Source: Nematostella vectensis (lineage: Eukaryota > Cnidaria > Anthozoa > Actiniaria > Edwardsiidae). Taken from it: a stretch of DNA of 64,000 bases. Both the position numbers and the translations under genes were made by a program. The notes beneath the pieces were generated by a model. It did not search any database and had not been told where the DNA came from. It worked only from the letters and a program-made list of their open reading frames with translations. Location of the stretch: positions 2,975,501 to 3,039,500 of the forward strand of contig NC_064047.1 in NCBI RefSeq assembly GCF_932526225.1, in the 5' to 3' direction. Below are positions 24,602 through 39,477 of this stretch, piece after piece; the first letter of the stretch is position 1, and the number at the start of each line of letters is the position of its first letter.

Positions 24602-26489
24602 ACTGTTCTTAGCAAACTGAGATACCATAACTGTTCTAAGCTAACTCGGCATTCGTCCATTGCCACCTTCGGATGTTGGTCGATGCAAACACCTCTAGAA
24701 CCAGGGGAACGTTCCCAGACTTCATTATGATCATATCATTATATTATTTTCTCTTTTTTTTCGCCCGACGATAGAGAACGAATGAGTAAGAGTATTTTGG
24801 TAAGCCAATGGCGAGATTTTTTTGGCCTGCGTATGCTCTTTTTTATTCACTAGATACAAAATTAAAAGATATGTTGAGCGATAGTTGGCCTAGAGATCAA
24901 CTCGTAGATTAAATCATTGAAAATAAATAAATAAAGTATTTTAGAATTTTTGAAGCATTTAAATACGACACTTTCGCGAAAAAAACCCACTATAACGGCA
25001 TTACGCTTGATCAGAAATTATGATATTTTTTTTATATATTAAACGTCATTTAAACTTTTATCTACTAAATGAGAGCGATACACAAAACGCCCCTTTCTGG
25101 TTTTATCCTGCTAAAAATAGTACAAAAGTACAGTACAAAATTCACTCCGGGGCAACCATGAATCACTTCTTGCTCGTTGGCCACTAGGGGGAGGGGGTGG
25201 GGGGAGGCTACCGGTTGGCAAGAACGCACTAAGGATTTCTTGAGGGGTGGGTAGGGGTTTCCGGAAGGGACGCACACATCATGATGGAAAGAACGGCCTA
25301 AACTCTGACAATTTTATAAATGGAAAATAATGGCTTGACGAACCACAGTTTGTCTGCCCGCCGCTATTTTGCCAAGATAGCTAAATACAAGGTGTGAGGA
25401 AGCATCCATTTTCATCGGGCGATTTAGGTATTGTCTCCTGATGCGCCTGAAAAACCTTTTTATCTGTAACTAGATAGGGTGTATTCGTACTTGACCAGTG
25501 GCTAATCGACACGTGTTAGAGCATTTCCTGTGTGATAAAAGAGGATAAAGACATGGACCCATGTAAAAGGGGGAAGCCCGTCAACAGCTAGCTATTCTCA
25601 AATCTCTCGAGGTCAAGTAGCGAAAGCAAAATGCGGCTTAGCGAAACGCAACGCTTTTGTCTGCTAATAAACTTGAATTCTTATATAATTGAGTTTACTT
25701 TATTGCACTTAGCCAGTTTGCAAGGCGTTTGGTCAAGGCGTCAGAGAAAACCGGACGAGTTTACATTCCCAAACTCGCTGCATCGATGCAAGATGTCTTT
25801 TCGCAACAAATGTCAACTTGTCGACTCTCAAGCCTAAAATCGCTCTCAACTATTTTATGGAATATTGGATAATCTGCAAAAAGGTTCAGGGCTAGACTTT
25901 TGTCTGCTTTGTGGACCAGAAGCCGGGAGAATAAGAGAACAGATTATATTCTGGCTAAGAATATTGAAAGTGTCGATTTAGTACGCAATCGACAAGTTTA
26001 GTAAAAAAATTTTGTGAAGAAAATTCTTTTGCTGAGAAAAAAAAAAGTCGAAAATATGTCGCAAATTGAGATGCTGTATCGATTTGCGTAAGTTGTTTTA
26101 AAAACATCTTAGGCCTTTTCACGATTCACTTTTCACGATTTACCTCTTGCAGGCTTCTAATTTCTAGATGACCCTAACGGAGTGATCGACATTAACAACA
26201 AAATGCTATCATCACCATCATTGGCGTCGAAAAAAAAGCCCCAAAACAGTTAAAAATAATAGCACAGGGGAGGAAATGCCACGGTCAATGCTTTCCTGTT
26301 CGCTTTGCCTGGTGTCATCAAGTGTGAAGTGTTTAACTATTAGCACTTGAAAGATCTGTTGAGCTCTTTGCACTCTGTCGCCACTTTGGACCAAATGAAG
26401 GAAACACGTGGCGACTTTTAGCGTCAAAGCGGCTATGTATGGCAGGCGCGTTTGTCAGGTTTTACCGACACTGGGGATGCAGGCACAGA
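24602..26489. other. Intergenic, nothing recognised
   Basis: No supported gene. A segment near 25350-25440 resembles the one near 23095-23170 (GCCGCYATTTTG, then GTGTGAGGAAGCAT or GTGTGAGAAAGCAT), suggesting a dispersed low-copy repeat. Confidence 0.4.
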
Positions 26490-27165
26490 TATCATGTCCA
26501 AAAAGTGTAAGACTGATATCTCCTCCAATAAACCTAAGACTTGGGTGTTCTTCAAAAAGAAAAGAACACTCGGCATAGATATCGTGTGCAAAAAGTGTAA
26601 GACTGATATCACCTCCAATAAACCTAAGACTTGGGTGTTCTTCAAAAAGAAAAGAACACTCGGCATAGATATCATGCGTGTGCAAAAAGTGTAAGACTAG
26701 TATCACCTCAAACAAACCTAAGACTTGGGTGTTCTTCAAAAAGAAAAGAACACTCGGCATAGATATCATGTGCAAAAAGTGTAAGACTGATATCTCCTCC
26801 AATAAACCTAAGACTTGGGTGTTCTTCAAAAAGAAAAGAACACTCGGCATAGATATCGTGTGCAAAAAGTGTAAGACTGATATCTCCTCCAATAAACCTA
26901 AGACTTGGGTGTTCTTCAAAAAGAAAAGAACACTCGGCACAGATATCATATGCAAAAAGTGTAAGACTGATATCACCTCCAGCAAACCTAAGACTTGGGT
27001 GTTCTTCAAAAAGTAAAGAACACTCGGCATAGATATCATATGCAAAAAGTGTAAGACTGATATCACCTCCAATAAACCTAAGACTTGGGTGTTCTTCAAA
27101 AAGAAAAGAACACTCGGCATAGATATCGTGTGCAAAAAGTGTAAGACTGATATCACCATCATGCG
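26490..27165. repeat. 90-bp minisatellite, about 7.5 copies, open on both strands
   Basis: The unit contains AAGACTTGGGTGTTCTTC and AGAACACTCGGCATAGATAT and repeats every 90 bp, once 93. Because 90 is a multiple of three, frames stay open: plus-strand 30-residue units contain CKKCKTDI and KPKTWVFFKKKRTLGI, and the minus strand gives HFLHTISMPSVLFFLKNTQV. Copies differ by a few bases, including a stop-making change at about 27014. With both strands open and no splice or domain context, a non-coding minisatellite is more likely than a repeat protein. Confidence 0.9.
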
Positions 27166-27367
27166 TCTAAGACTGATATCCCCTGCAGTGTGTTACCCCG
27201 TCTGTGTGCATCGCAGTCAAGAACAGAAATCATTCCTTGCAACCCTTCTAGGTTGTTTAATAGAAGAAAGGCAAAATCACTGGAATGACCATGACCATGA
27301 CCTTTGTATGGATAATGAATATCCACATAATTGCAATGAGACAACGCAAAATCGAGCAAATCCGGGA

Positions 27368-27976
27368 GAGTCTGGGTAAACGCCGAAACTCGAGACTTAT
27401 AGGCCGGGAGTCGAACAAGATATCCCAAAATATCAAGGAGTTTCAATTTTTCCCCGCTCATGAATTTGATCATCTATAACACACTGCATAGCCACGCTGT
27501 TATATATGTTGTTTGTCGCTGTATCCGCCAGCGCCAAGGAATGCAATACAGCTGGTACACAGCTACATGCTTCTACTGCTACTAAGCATCTTCTCATATT
27601 TTTTTTTTCTTTTGCGATAGAGAATGCCATCCCTCATAGAAAACGACAAACAACATTTTTATCTTTTTATTTTTTTTCATCGCTGGAAGCTAGAGTGTAA
27701 GGAGCATCTTGTTGTATAATATTTCCATTTGTAAAGCCTGTCACGAAAACCGTGGAATACTGGGTCTTTTTGCAAGAAATACAAGACCGATTGTCAAATA
27801 ATGCCGTGGCTATGCGATGTTTTATACATAATAATTCTTGAACGAGAAAAGGTAAAACTCTTCCATGTTTCAGATATCTTATTCGACTCTCGGCCTAAAA
27901 ATCTCGACCCTCGGCCCTCAGTCTCGAGTCTCGGCCTCTGATTCTCTATCTCGATTCTCTGGGTTTACCCAGACTC
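27368..27976. mobile_element. About 609-bp element with imperfect inverted ends
   Basis: GAGTCTGGGTAAAC at 27368 is inverted as GTTTACCCAGACTC ending at 27976. The inner parts also pair: CTCGAGACT, AGGCCGGGAGTCGA and AAGATATC on the left match CTCGAGTCTCGGCC, TCGACTCTCGGCCT and GATATCTTAT on the right. The right arm has extra internal copies of a CTCGGCCT motif. The interior has no recognisable transposase, so the element is non-autonomous. Confidence 0.55.
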
Positions 27977-29586
27977 AATCTAGGACGTTCTCTGAAATCT
28001 AAAGAGAAACACAGAGCTCTCGGCGGATCAAGATACGATTTTTGATAAGACAAAAATAAAACCCTTTGTTTAGCGGAAACGCTTTTATTCCCATCATTGC
28101 AAGGTGTGCAAACAACTCCACATAACAACGTAATGGAAGGACCTGCCGGATTGCAAATTGATCTGGTAAACAAACAGCATAATTATCGGGTGTGACTTCC
28201 GTATAAACAAACGTGTGCTCTGGCCTAGCTCCCTGGTATTCAAATAGCCGCCCAACACTCACAAGTCCATTAACATTCCTGGACCATCCCTTGTCATATA
28301 ACTATGTAGTGCTGTCATCACTGACTCAACGCTTAGCTTGAACCACGCGCGCCGTCCGTCAAACAATTATAAAGTTTCTAACAGATCACTTACTAGCCGT
28401 GTAGCGTCTCTTTTTATTGCGCGCTCAAACAGGATAGGATAGATAAAAAAAATCCTAAAAAGCAATTCTGCAGAAATTGTGAGGTTGTTTTGTAAAAAAA
28501 AAAGGTTTGGACAGGGCTCTCAACCTTTGGATAATTTAAAATTCACTCAGCCCCTCTTACATACAATGTTTACACACTCTCCCTCTCTCACCTAGGTCAG
28601 CCCCATATAGGAATATGGTTGGAAGTGTCGCAACGCAAGCTCACCCACGACTGGTAATGGAGTCTATTTACCGTATTACAAGATCGTTATCTTTATGATA
28701 CTCGTATCTTAAAGGGGGATTACCAGGCAGGTGTTATACACCCGGTAGACACCGGATAAACACCGGATACCCGGCAAAGGCTTTCGACAGTCAAACGAGC
28801 GCCTCTGTGTGTTCAGAAATGCATATTGCATCAGCCATGTGCACAAGTGCTGAACATGCTAGACTCTAGTGCATTAGGGAAGGTCAAAAGGGCAAACCTC
28901 AAATATTCACTGAGCTTCAATGGTCTTAGCCTGCTAGCCGGCTGGGGGTTTTGGAATTACTGTGGCGAGCATCCTTTGCGCCACAGGGATCCTGAATAAC
29001 GAAAACACACAGAGAAGCCAGCTTGCAGGCTTCACTGGTCTTTGACCGCGTTTGCGAGTAGACAAAAAAAGAAACAATGCAAGAAAATGTGGACAACAGG
29101 GAAAGTTGCCCCTTGGCGATAAAAAAAACTACATCTGAATGGGCTATATTATTCTGCTCTCTAAACATTTAAAAATCGCTCAAACGCTATTCATCAAGTT
29201 TGACAGGGTGAAGGCCGTTCTAAAAAACGTTATAAAATAGGGCAAATCAGAAACGTTAGAGCTTGGTGATGCAGCCAACCCACCATAAGAAATCCAGTGT
29301 CTGATAAGAACTATAAAATAAGCAAAAAAAATTTTGTTATCAAAATAACTGTTTGCAACACGCGCACAAAAAAAATGACACGCACACATAAAATATAGGT
29401 ACAAAATGGTGCGTTATGACGGTGTTGCAACATCGGCTAAGTCAAGTTAATCTGTGGTTTGAATACAAAAAATACTGCAATATAATTGTTTTTAACGGAC
29501 AACAGATTGAAGTACTAACAACAAATTTGGCAAGAATTTCTGGTAAAGCTTTTCAAATGAGTTAGCCTTTTTATAAAGATTTTAAA
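27977..29586. other. Intergenic, nothing recognised
   Basis: No supported gene. A small cluster of ACACCGGATA and ACCCGG words lies near 28738-28775. Confidence 0.45.
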
Positions 29587-30556
29587 GGAACCTACGAAAA
29601 CCTGCTAAAACCCACGGAAATATCTCTAAGACGCTAAATGAATATAATACTTTAAGTACCGATAAACTCACTACAACTAAGACCCGATTCATACGTCGCG
29701 CTCCTGTCGTGCCGAATCATATTGTCTATTTGTATCGACACAAATACCTTTTGTACCTTGGGTTTGACGTTGATTCAGACGTCGTCGCGCTCAATAGGTT
29801 GTGGAGGATTTTGATAAAAATAAGATGAAACCCGAAAATATCAAACAAAGCCGAAAGAAGGAGGAAAGTAAGAACGGCAACGACAAACGTCAAAGAAACG
29901 CAAGCAAGAGATTAGCTGCAAGCTGGTCAGAAAGTGGAGGGAAGCAATTGGCTGAAAAAATTCATTCAGAAAAAGTTTCTCAATGTACAGAATGCATATA
30001 GGGTATAAACAGGTTGGCATTGCATAAATAATACATGGCTTAATACCTATCCTGGACTCCTGGATTGTGCATTCCAAATAACTGGCCAAAAACCGAGACT
30101 CGTTAAACCAAGAATTCTGATTTGACTTGGCCAAATTATATAGAAAAGAATAAACACCCAAAGAAATCAGTGCCCCCCCTTTTCAAAATCAATAAAGTTT
30201 TCGCCCCCCCCCCCCACCCCACCTTCGACCACAGAAATTTTTTAAGGCCCCTCCACATATGCCCACCTCCCCCCTCTCCCCCTCCCTCTTCGGGATAATA
30301 AATGAAATTCCCTGAGTACTACAAACTCACTACAACTGGGCATCGTTTTTGGGTGTCATTTTTATCGCATTGAGTTTATCTGTCTAACCGGGTGACTTTC
30401 CATTTTGAGAAATGTATAGTCTTCACCTTTTTGACCTTTAAGTGAATGTGTGTAGCTCAAGACTCCGGTACTCAGAGTATGTGAACGAAAGTTTTTTTTA
30501 TTATTTAGTGGCTTAGAGAGACATTTCCGTAGGTTTTGTAGGTTTCCGTAGGTTCC
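29587..30556. mobile_element. About 970-bp element with roughly 55-bp inverted ends
   Basis: The left arm from GGAACCTACGAAAACCTG to about 29640 pairs with the right arm ending AGGTTTCCGTAGGTTCC at 30556. Within each arm, ACGGAAATATCTCTAAG matches CTTAGAGAGACATTTCCGT. The interior is low-complexity with long C runs near 30160-30300 and codes for nothing I recognise. No target duplication was established. Confidence 0.5.
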
Positions 30557-31063
30557 GCGAATTAGAGATGCTGATTGTTACCATCCTGACATCAAATCAT
30601 ACGAATGTATATATAAAACAACAATAGGTAAATGCAAGCTCTGATTGGTTAAGAAGAGTGGGTGATTTAAGAAAACATGCCGTTTGACATCAGTGCATGA
30701 ACATTGGTTACTATAATCTCTTTCACTGGAAGCATTTTCAATATATTGAAAAGAATAAAATGGATAGGTTTTCAAATGCATAAGATAAAGTGGTGCTGAC
30801 TCTTTCTTGCATCAAATCAAAAAAGATGGCTACCAAATGATTTTATTTCTTAGGTTGAGCAAAAAGCCACAACCTTGAAAATAATATAAAACAGTAGTTT
30901 CAAAATAAAAAAAATTAAAAAGAGGGCTCATCACCATAATGTCGGTAAATGTTGGTAGCAATTAGACACTCACAAATGCAATGCAATCACAGAATGGTGC
31001 AAAAAGGTAATATTTTGCATGATAATATAGACCAGTCGTCATGTTTCAAGTATTTCAAGGTTC
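30557..31063. other. Intergenic, nothing recognised
   Basis: AT-rich DNA between two mobile elements with no supported feature. Confidence 0.45.
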
Positions 31064-31072
31064 ATCCTCTGG

Positions 31073-31190
31073 GACCCAGGCGTCGCGGAGATCAGGCACA
31101 CAGGAGCATGCAAAGAAGAAAAGAGAAGACAGTCTTTTTAGGGGCTTCCTGTGTGCCCCATCTCCGCGACACCCTGGGTCCCCGAGGATG
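31073..31190. mobile_element. 118-bp foldback MITE with exact 9-bp target duplication
   Basis: The ends CATCCTCTGGGACCCAGG and CCTGGGTCCCCGAGGATG are inverted, and inside them GTCGCGGAGATCAGGCACAC pairs with the reverse complement near 31150. TTCAAGGTT flanks it perfectly at 31064-31072 and 31191-31199. It belongs to the same family as 53619-53750. A 9-bp duplication is typical of Mutator-like elements, which is how I would class it provisionally. Confidence 0.85.
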
Positions 31191-31375
31191 TTCAAGGTTT
31201 GATTCACGGGATAATTCATGCAAGAGAATTGTGCTCAATTTGATATTTTTCTTGTTTTTCATGTTTTTCTGTTTTTCCAAAAAAAAATGTCATGTGCCAT
31301 TAACAGGGGGTGTGCAGGGTGCGTGCGTACCTTTGCTTGGCAGCCAAAAAGGAGGTCATTTATTATTAACACATT

Positions 31376-32368
31376 GACCCCTCAACCGGCCTGTACCGGC
31401 TTTGGGAAGTACACACAACCCAAAAAATTCATAAATTCAAAATAAACACAACAAGATGAAGATACACAGGCATCAGTCTAAAGGATAAATGGTCTTGCAG
31501 ATATGCATCCAACCAAGGTGTTGGCATCTACTCTTAAGCCAAATAATAGCACAGGTTCTTTGAAAAATCTCAAATCGAACAAGAAGAGAAAAGCAGAATC
31601 ACCCCTCTCAATAAAACGATCAAAATACCACACAAGGGAGAGAGATCAGCAAACATATCTCAAGACATAAATAGATACCTTTATTCTGATCCTCCAGGTA
31701 CATTTCCTTGGCCTCAAAACACAATGTCCATTCCTTGAAGGATTGTACAACCACGAAAATATCTTTCCGTATTGCAAAGCATTCTGGGAGATCCAGGGGA
31801 AAATTCACAAGGGAAGGGCCAGTCAACGCTCCTCTCCCCAAAGTCAGATGGTTTTTTATAAGTCTTTTCACCCCGAAGCCAAACAAATCAATTCCAGGTC
31901 ATACAGACCCAGAATAGCAGTGTAAACAATTTTGCAACCAATTTGGTTTCAGAAAAGACAGCATCTAGGAGAGCTGTGGTGATTCATTAGAAAATTATTT
32001 TCTCATCCAAGCCAAACAAGAAAAAATCATCATGAATCCACCTTTGCTTGCAAATATCCATAAGCAAAGCACTCAATTATGCCCCAAAAGACTTCATGAT
32101 GTCCTGAGACACTCTCCTAATATGCTCATAGCTGTATTTTTGATGAAAAATGCAAGCAACCATCAACTTGTGCTGGCTTCAGCACAACGACGAGGGATTA
32201 AAAGTGGGGACCGCAAAGCACTGTTGGAAAGCTTGGATACCGCTGACTAGGTGCAGCTGTGTTTGACTTTGACGGGCTGTATAAAACTCAGAATAGGGGG
32301 GGAGGTATCTGTTTTCAGTCTGTTTTTTGTAAATTCAGCTCCAAAAAAGCCAGGAGTCAATGGGTTAA
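31376..32368. mobile_element. 993-bp piggyBac-like non-autonomous element, copy 1
   Basis: The element is bounded by TTAA on both sides (31376-31379 and 32365-32368). Its ends are TTAACACATTGACCCCT and, inverted, TTAACCCATTGACTCCT. A TTAA target with TTAACCC-type ends is diagnostic of the piggyBac superfamily. A close copy, reverse-oriented and 992 bp long, lies at 55750-56741. Short frames inside both copies are similar (for example KNHLTLGR and PLDLPECFAIRK) but contain no transposase motifs, so I treat the interior as non-coding. Confidence 0.85.
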
Positions 32369-32797
32369 TACTTACAATGGTACGACGGGTTGCCTGTGTG
32401 CTGATTTGGGGCAGTGGGCCCTACAAATATCTGAAGACGACACTACACTTGAAATAGACAATAAAAATCCAATTTTAAATGCTGGACAATATTTGATTTA
32501 TCCCCTGATAAGGTAACAACGTCATAAATTATTATCCAATAACACAGCATTCAAAGAACAAGTAAGGTTGGTTGTGTGCGTCGATTTCACGAACGGTGCG
32601 TTGACATTCACAGAAAGGAAAATTGTATTTCAAAAGGGATCAAGTCTAAATTCTTACCTTTTCTTATTCTAAAGCTCTCCTTGTAGGTTTAAACCTTGCA
32701 ACGCACATTTTGAAAAGAGAAGGACAAAAATAAGTGTTTTTAAATGCAAATGTGAATTGGTCGTTTGCTGTGTAGATTTCTGTGCATTTCCAGGCGC

Positions 32798-32875
32798 AGT
32801 GCATGCCGGGAGGTCCGAGGTCTCATCCGGCGGTGTATGCCGGGAATCTTTCTCTTTTCCCTTCTCGCCGCCATC
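32798..32875 (+). promoter_or_regulatory. RPS4 promoter and 5' TOP tract
   Basis: A pyrimidine tract (CTTTCTCTTTTCCCTTCTC, about 32849-32867) lies just upstream of the start codon, as expected for a terminal oligopyrimidine mRNA under translational control. Two copies of TGCCGGGA (near 32805 and 32838) precede it. There is no TATA box. The exact transcription start is inferred. Confidence 0.6.
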
Positions 32876-36564
<3,689 letters not shown>

Positions 36565-36582
36565 TAATGAGTTACACAAAGA

Positions 36583-36588
36583 ATTAAA
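36583..36588 (+). terminator. RPS4 polyadenylation signal (ATTAAA)
   Basis: ATTAAA lies 19 bp after the RPS4 stop codon. It is the commonest variant of the AATAAA signal, and a GT-rich stretch (TGTGTATCTGAGACTTGTTT) follows about 20 bp later, as a cleavage region should have. Confidence 0.6.
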
Positions 36589-39477
36589 CATCTTATTCAA
36601 TGTGTATCTGAGACTTGTTTTTTCTTTGGGGGAGGGGGGTATGATTGCCACAAAGAGATTTTTTCATGACATGAGATTAGACAAGTTATTGGTGTCGTTT
36701 TTGTCTCGCCTTGAAACAAAACTTGATAGTGAAAATATTGTTGAGTAGTCAAGACAGCACAAGAACTAAGACATTAAAATAATAAGTTCAAAATATGCTG
36801 TGTTCCAAGGGCTTATGAAAACCATACCAGCCACTTGTCTCTTACATCTAAAAAAAATGCAGCGGTCTCTGAAAGACATCCAAAGGTTCTCGAGCTGCCG
36901 AGAGCGTGCCGAACGAATACCGAGTTCGGCCGGCACTTCCACGGGTGCCTTCGGGCTACCAGGCCATCTTTAAGGTGGAGCGCCGAGGTTGTTTTGGCTA
37001 AACAGCGTTTACTAAGTCCCCTATAGAAGACTCATTTCCGGCTGTAATTTCGTTAATTTTTCAGATTTTATTAAACATCTATGCTTTGTCAGATCCCGCA
37101 AGATTCACTCTTGTTTGAAATAAAAAAAAAATTATGCAAGGTAAATGGAAGCAATTTTTTTATATTAAAATAAAAATATCGAAATCTGCGCGATGAATTT
37201 TTTTCTTAATTCATAGTAACACCTAACAATACTCCAGCTTTTGAAGCACACAAATTTTTGGCTTAAAACTGACCTGTCAAACTTTGCGATTGATGAATCT
37301 TTATTTTACGCCAAAATTGTCCTCGTAATCTTTGAAAAAATAAATGCACTCTTGCCTACAAAGATCCATCCCCGAATTTACGCCCCCTGCTAAGTCCACA
37401 CCCTAAGGCAACTTGTGTGAGAGGGAAGAGGACCAGTGTTGCACAAGAATAAATTCTAGATGGTCAATTCGAGAGTATTTTTATTAAGATAATTTGAAAA
37501 CTAAAGAATTTATTCCTTTTCAACATTTGAGCCCAAGCCGCGCCTCTTCTAAACTATTACCCGACGCTATGGCTAAAATAGGCCTCACCGAAAGTATTTG
37601 CTTATGCAGTTGCATGTCCTGCGTTTATGAGAAACTAGAATCAAAAGTTGAGAATATAATCGCGCTTCAAACTACTTAAATAGGTCTCTTAGCTGCGCGC
37701 TAGCGTGGCTATTTTAACAGTTTTGTGAAGCAATCCAGTGAGCTTATGGAATAGGCAATGTGGAAAATCTACGATCGCATGTCTTGCGTGCTTGTCGATG
37801 GCCCGTTTACAAGATGACGGGGCTCACTGTAATTTGACCTCGAAAGTGAGGCTTTAGTAGGTTGGTTTCTATAGCCGTTATCGTGCTTTTTTTTAAAGTT
37901 TGGGGAAAAGTAAGTACAAGGCAAACTTTTCCCTAATGTATGAACTAGTTTGAACATATTTGTACCTAAAATTGATTGCAAGAGGGTTTATCGTTTTACA
38001 GGCTGAAAAAAGGATAAAGACACATAGTTGTCTCAATTATTGGTATATGGTCTTTCTCGCCCCCTATTTCCAGGTGCATTTTCTTTCAATTTCTAATAAA
38101 CGTTATTTTTTATTAACTGAATTATATGTGGTCTTACTCGCCCCCTATTTCCGGGTGCATTTTCTTTCAATTTCTAATAAACGTTATTTTTTATTAACTT
38201 TTTTATTAACTGAATCGAGATAAGCTTACTCAATCAACTCTGGGCGAAGATGTATAATGCGCGTGAAATAATTTTTTGGAACGCAATTACGGACAGACTT
38301 CGGGGGGGGGGGGGGGGGGATATCAGTATAGGACCGAGCCAGAGCCAATGGGCATAGTAATACTCATCTCTGATTGGTTAATCAGATTGTTTATCAAATA
38401 TAACCAAAAAATGGTAATGTTCCGAACTGGTATTGTTCCGAGCGAGCATCATAGTGTGCGGTTTGATGAATAACACTTGAAAAATATCATAAATGTTTGT
38501 CTTTTAATAAATTCTGTTATTTTCTTATCTCCTTATCTAACTGAACGCAATGATAAGACCTTGACGCATAAATCGATCTCTTAACTTCTATTACGACGCG
38601 ACGCCTAAAGTCAAGTCAAGAGCAGCGAAAATCTCAATGATTTTGATGAGATAAATCCATAACACACTTCTCAAATAATGATCAATTAATATTGCCCTTG
38701 GCTTTTTCGTCTAGATGGTGCTTTCATTTGCGCAATTGCCTGTGGATATAATCCCCTACATTACCAAGTCTTTCAGACAAAATATTACGGCTTCAGGGGT
38801 GTCGCTTATGCTATATAAGGAATACGTCAGGGGGCTATTTCAAGCAATTAGTAGGGGCCTTTTGACTAAAGCATGTACTTAATGATCGCTGGTTCTTCTG
38901 GAAAAAGTCGCGCAAAGAAACAAGTCTTTATTGTGCAAGATTTGATCAAACAACTTCAGACAAAGCGGAGCCAAATAGCTCAAAGGTAGGGGATCTAAGG
39001 AAGAGGGGCGGGAGACCTGTGGATCAAGGGCGTCCAATTATTGGAGACGAGGCTCTGAATTGGCTTGCAATCAAGCTAGACCCCTGTTAGCAAAGAATTG
39101 AGTCTCTTCGGATGTGAACTTACTAAGTAAGTAATGTTAGATGGAATAAGGAAGCCATAAAAAAGTCATCCAAATTGGGAAATTGATAAAAGCCTACAGG
39201 AAGGAATGGTTGGCTTTTCGCTGCGATCTTGGAGAAGGATTTTGTTGATGCTTTCTGAGGAAGATCATGGACCAAGGCTTGAATGAATGAACCGAAGAGA
39301 AACAGTTTCACTTAAAAAGCGTCACTTCAGTTCAGCACGATTTCAAGAAGCGTTTTACAACAGACTTCGATTCTTGGCAACAGTGACCGCTAATAAAGCA
39401 TTGCCAAAGAACCTTATACAATACTATAGCAAGAGGACACGAAGATAAGGTTTTTGTTTTTGAGAAAGCTCTGAGCA
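36589..39477. other. Intergenic between RPS4 and the GPCR
   Basis: No further gene supported. An 81-bp direct duplication lies at about 38050-38210 (GCCCCCTATTTCC, then CAATTTCTAATAAACGTTAT in both). A G run is at 38299-38318. A GC-richer patch at 36880-36990 has no identified function. Confidence 0.5.

Noticed and set aside
31620-31886. Similar 87-88 residue frames in the two piggyBac-like copies
   Set aside because: They are conserved because the two copies are recent sisters; no transposase or other domain is visible.
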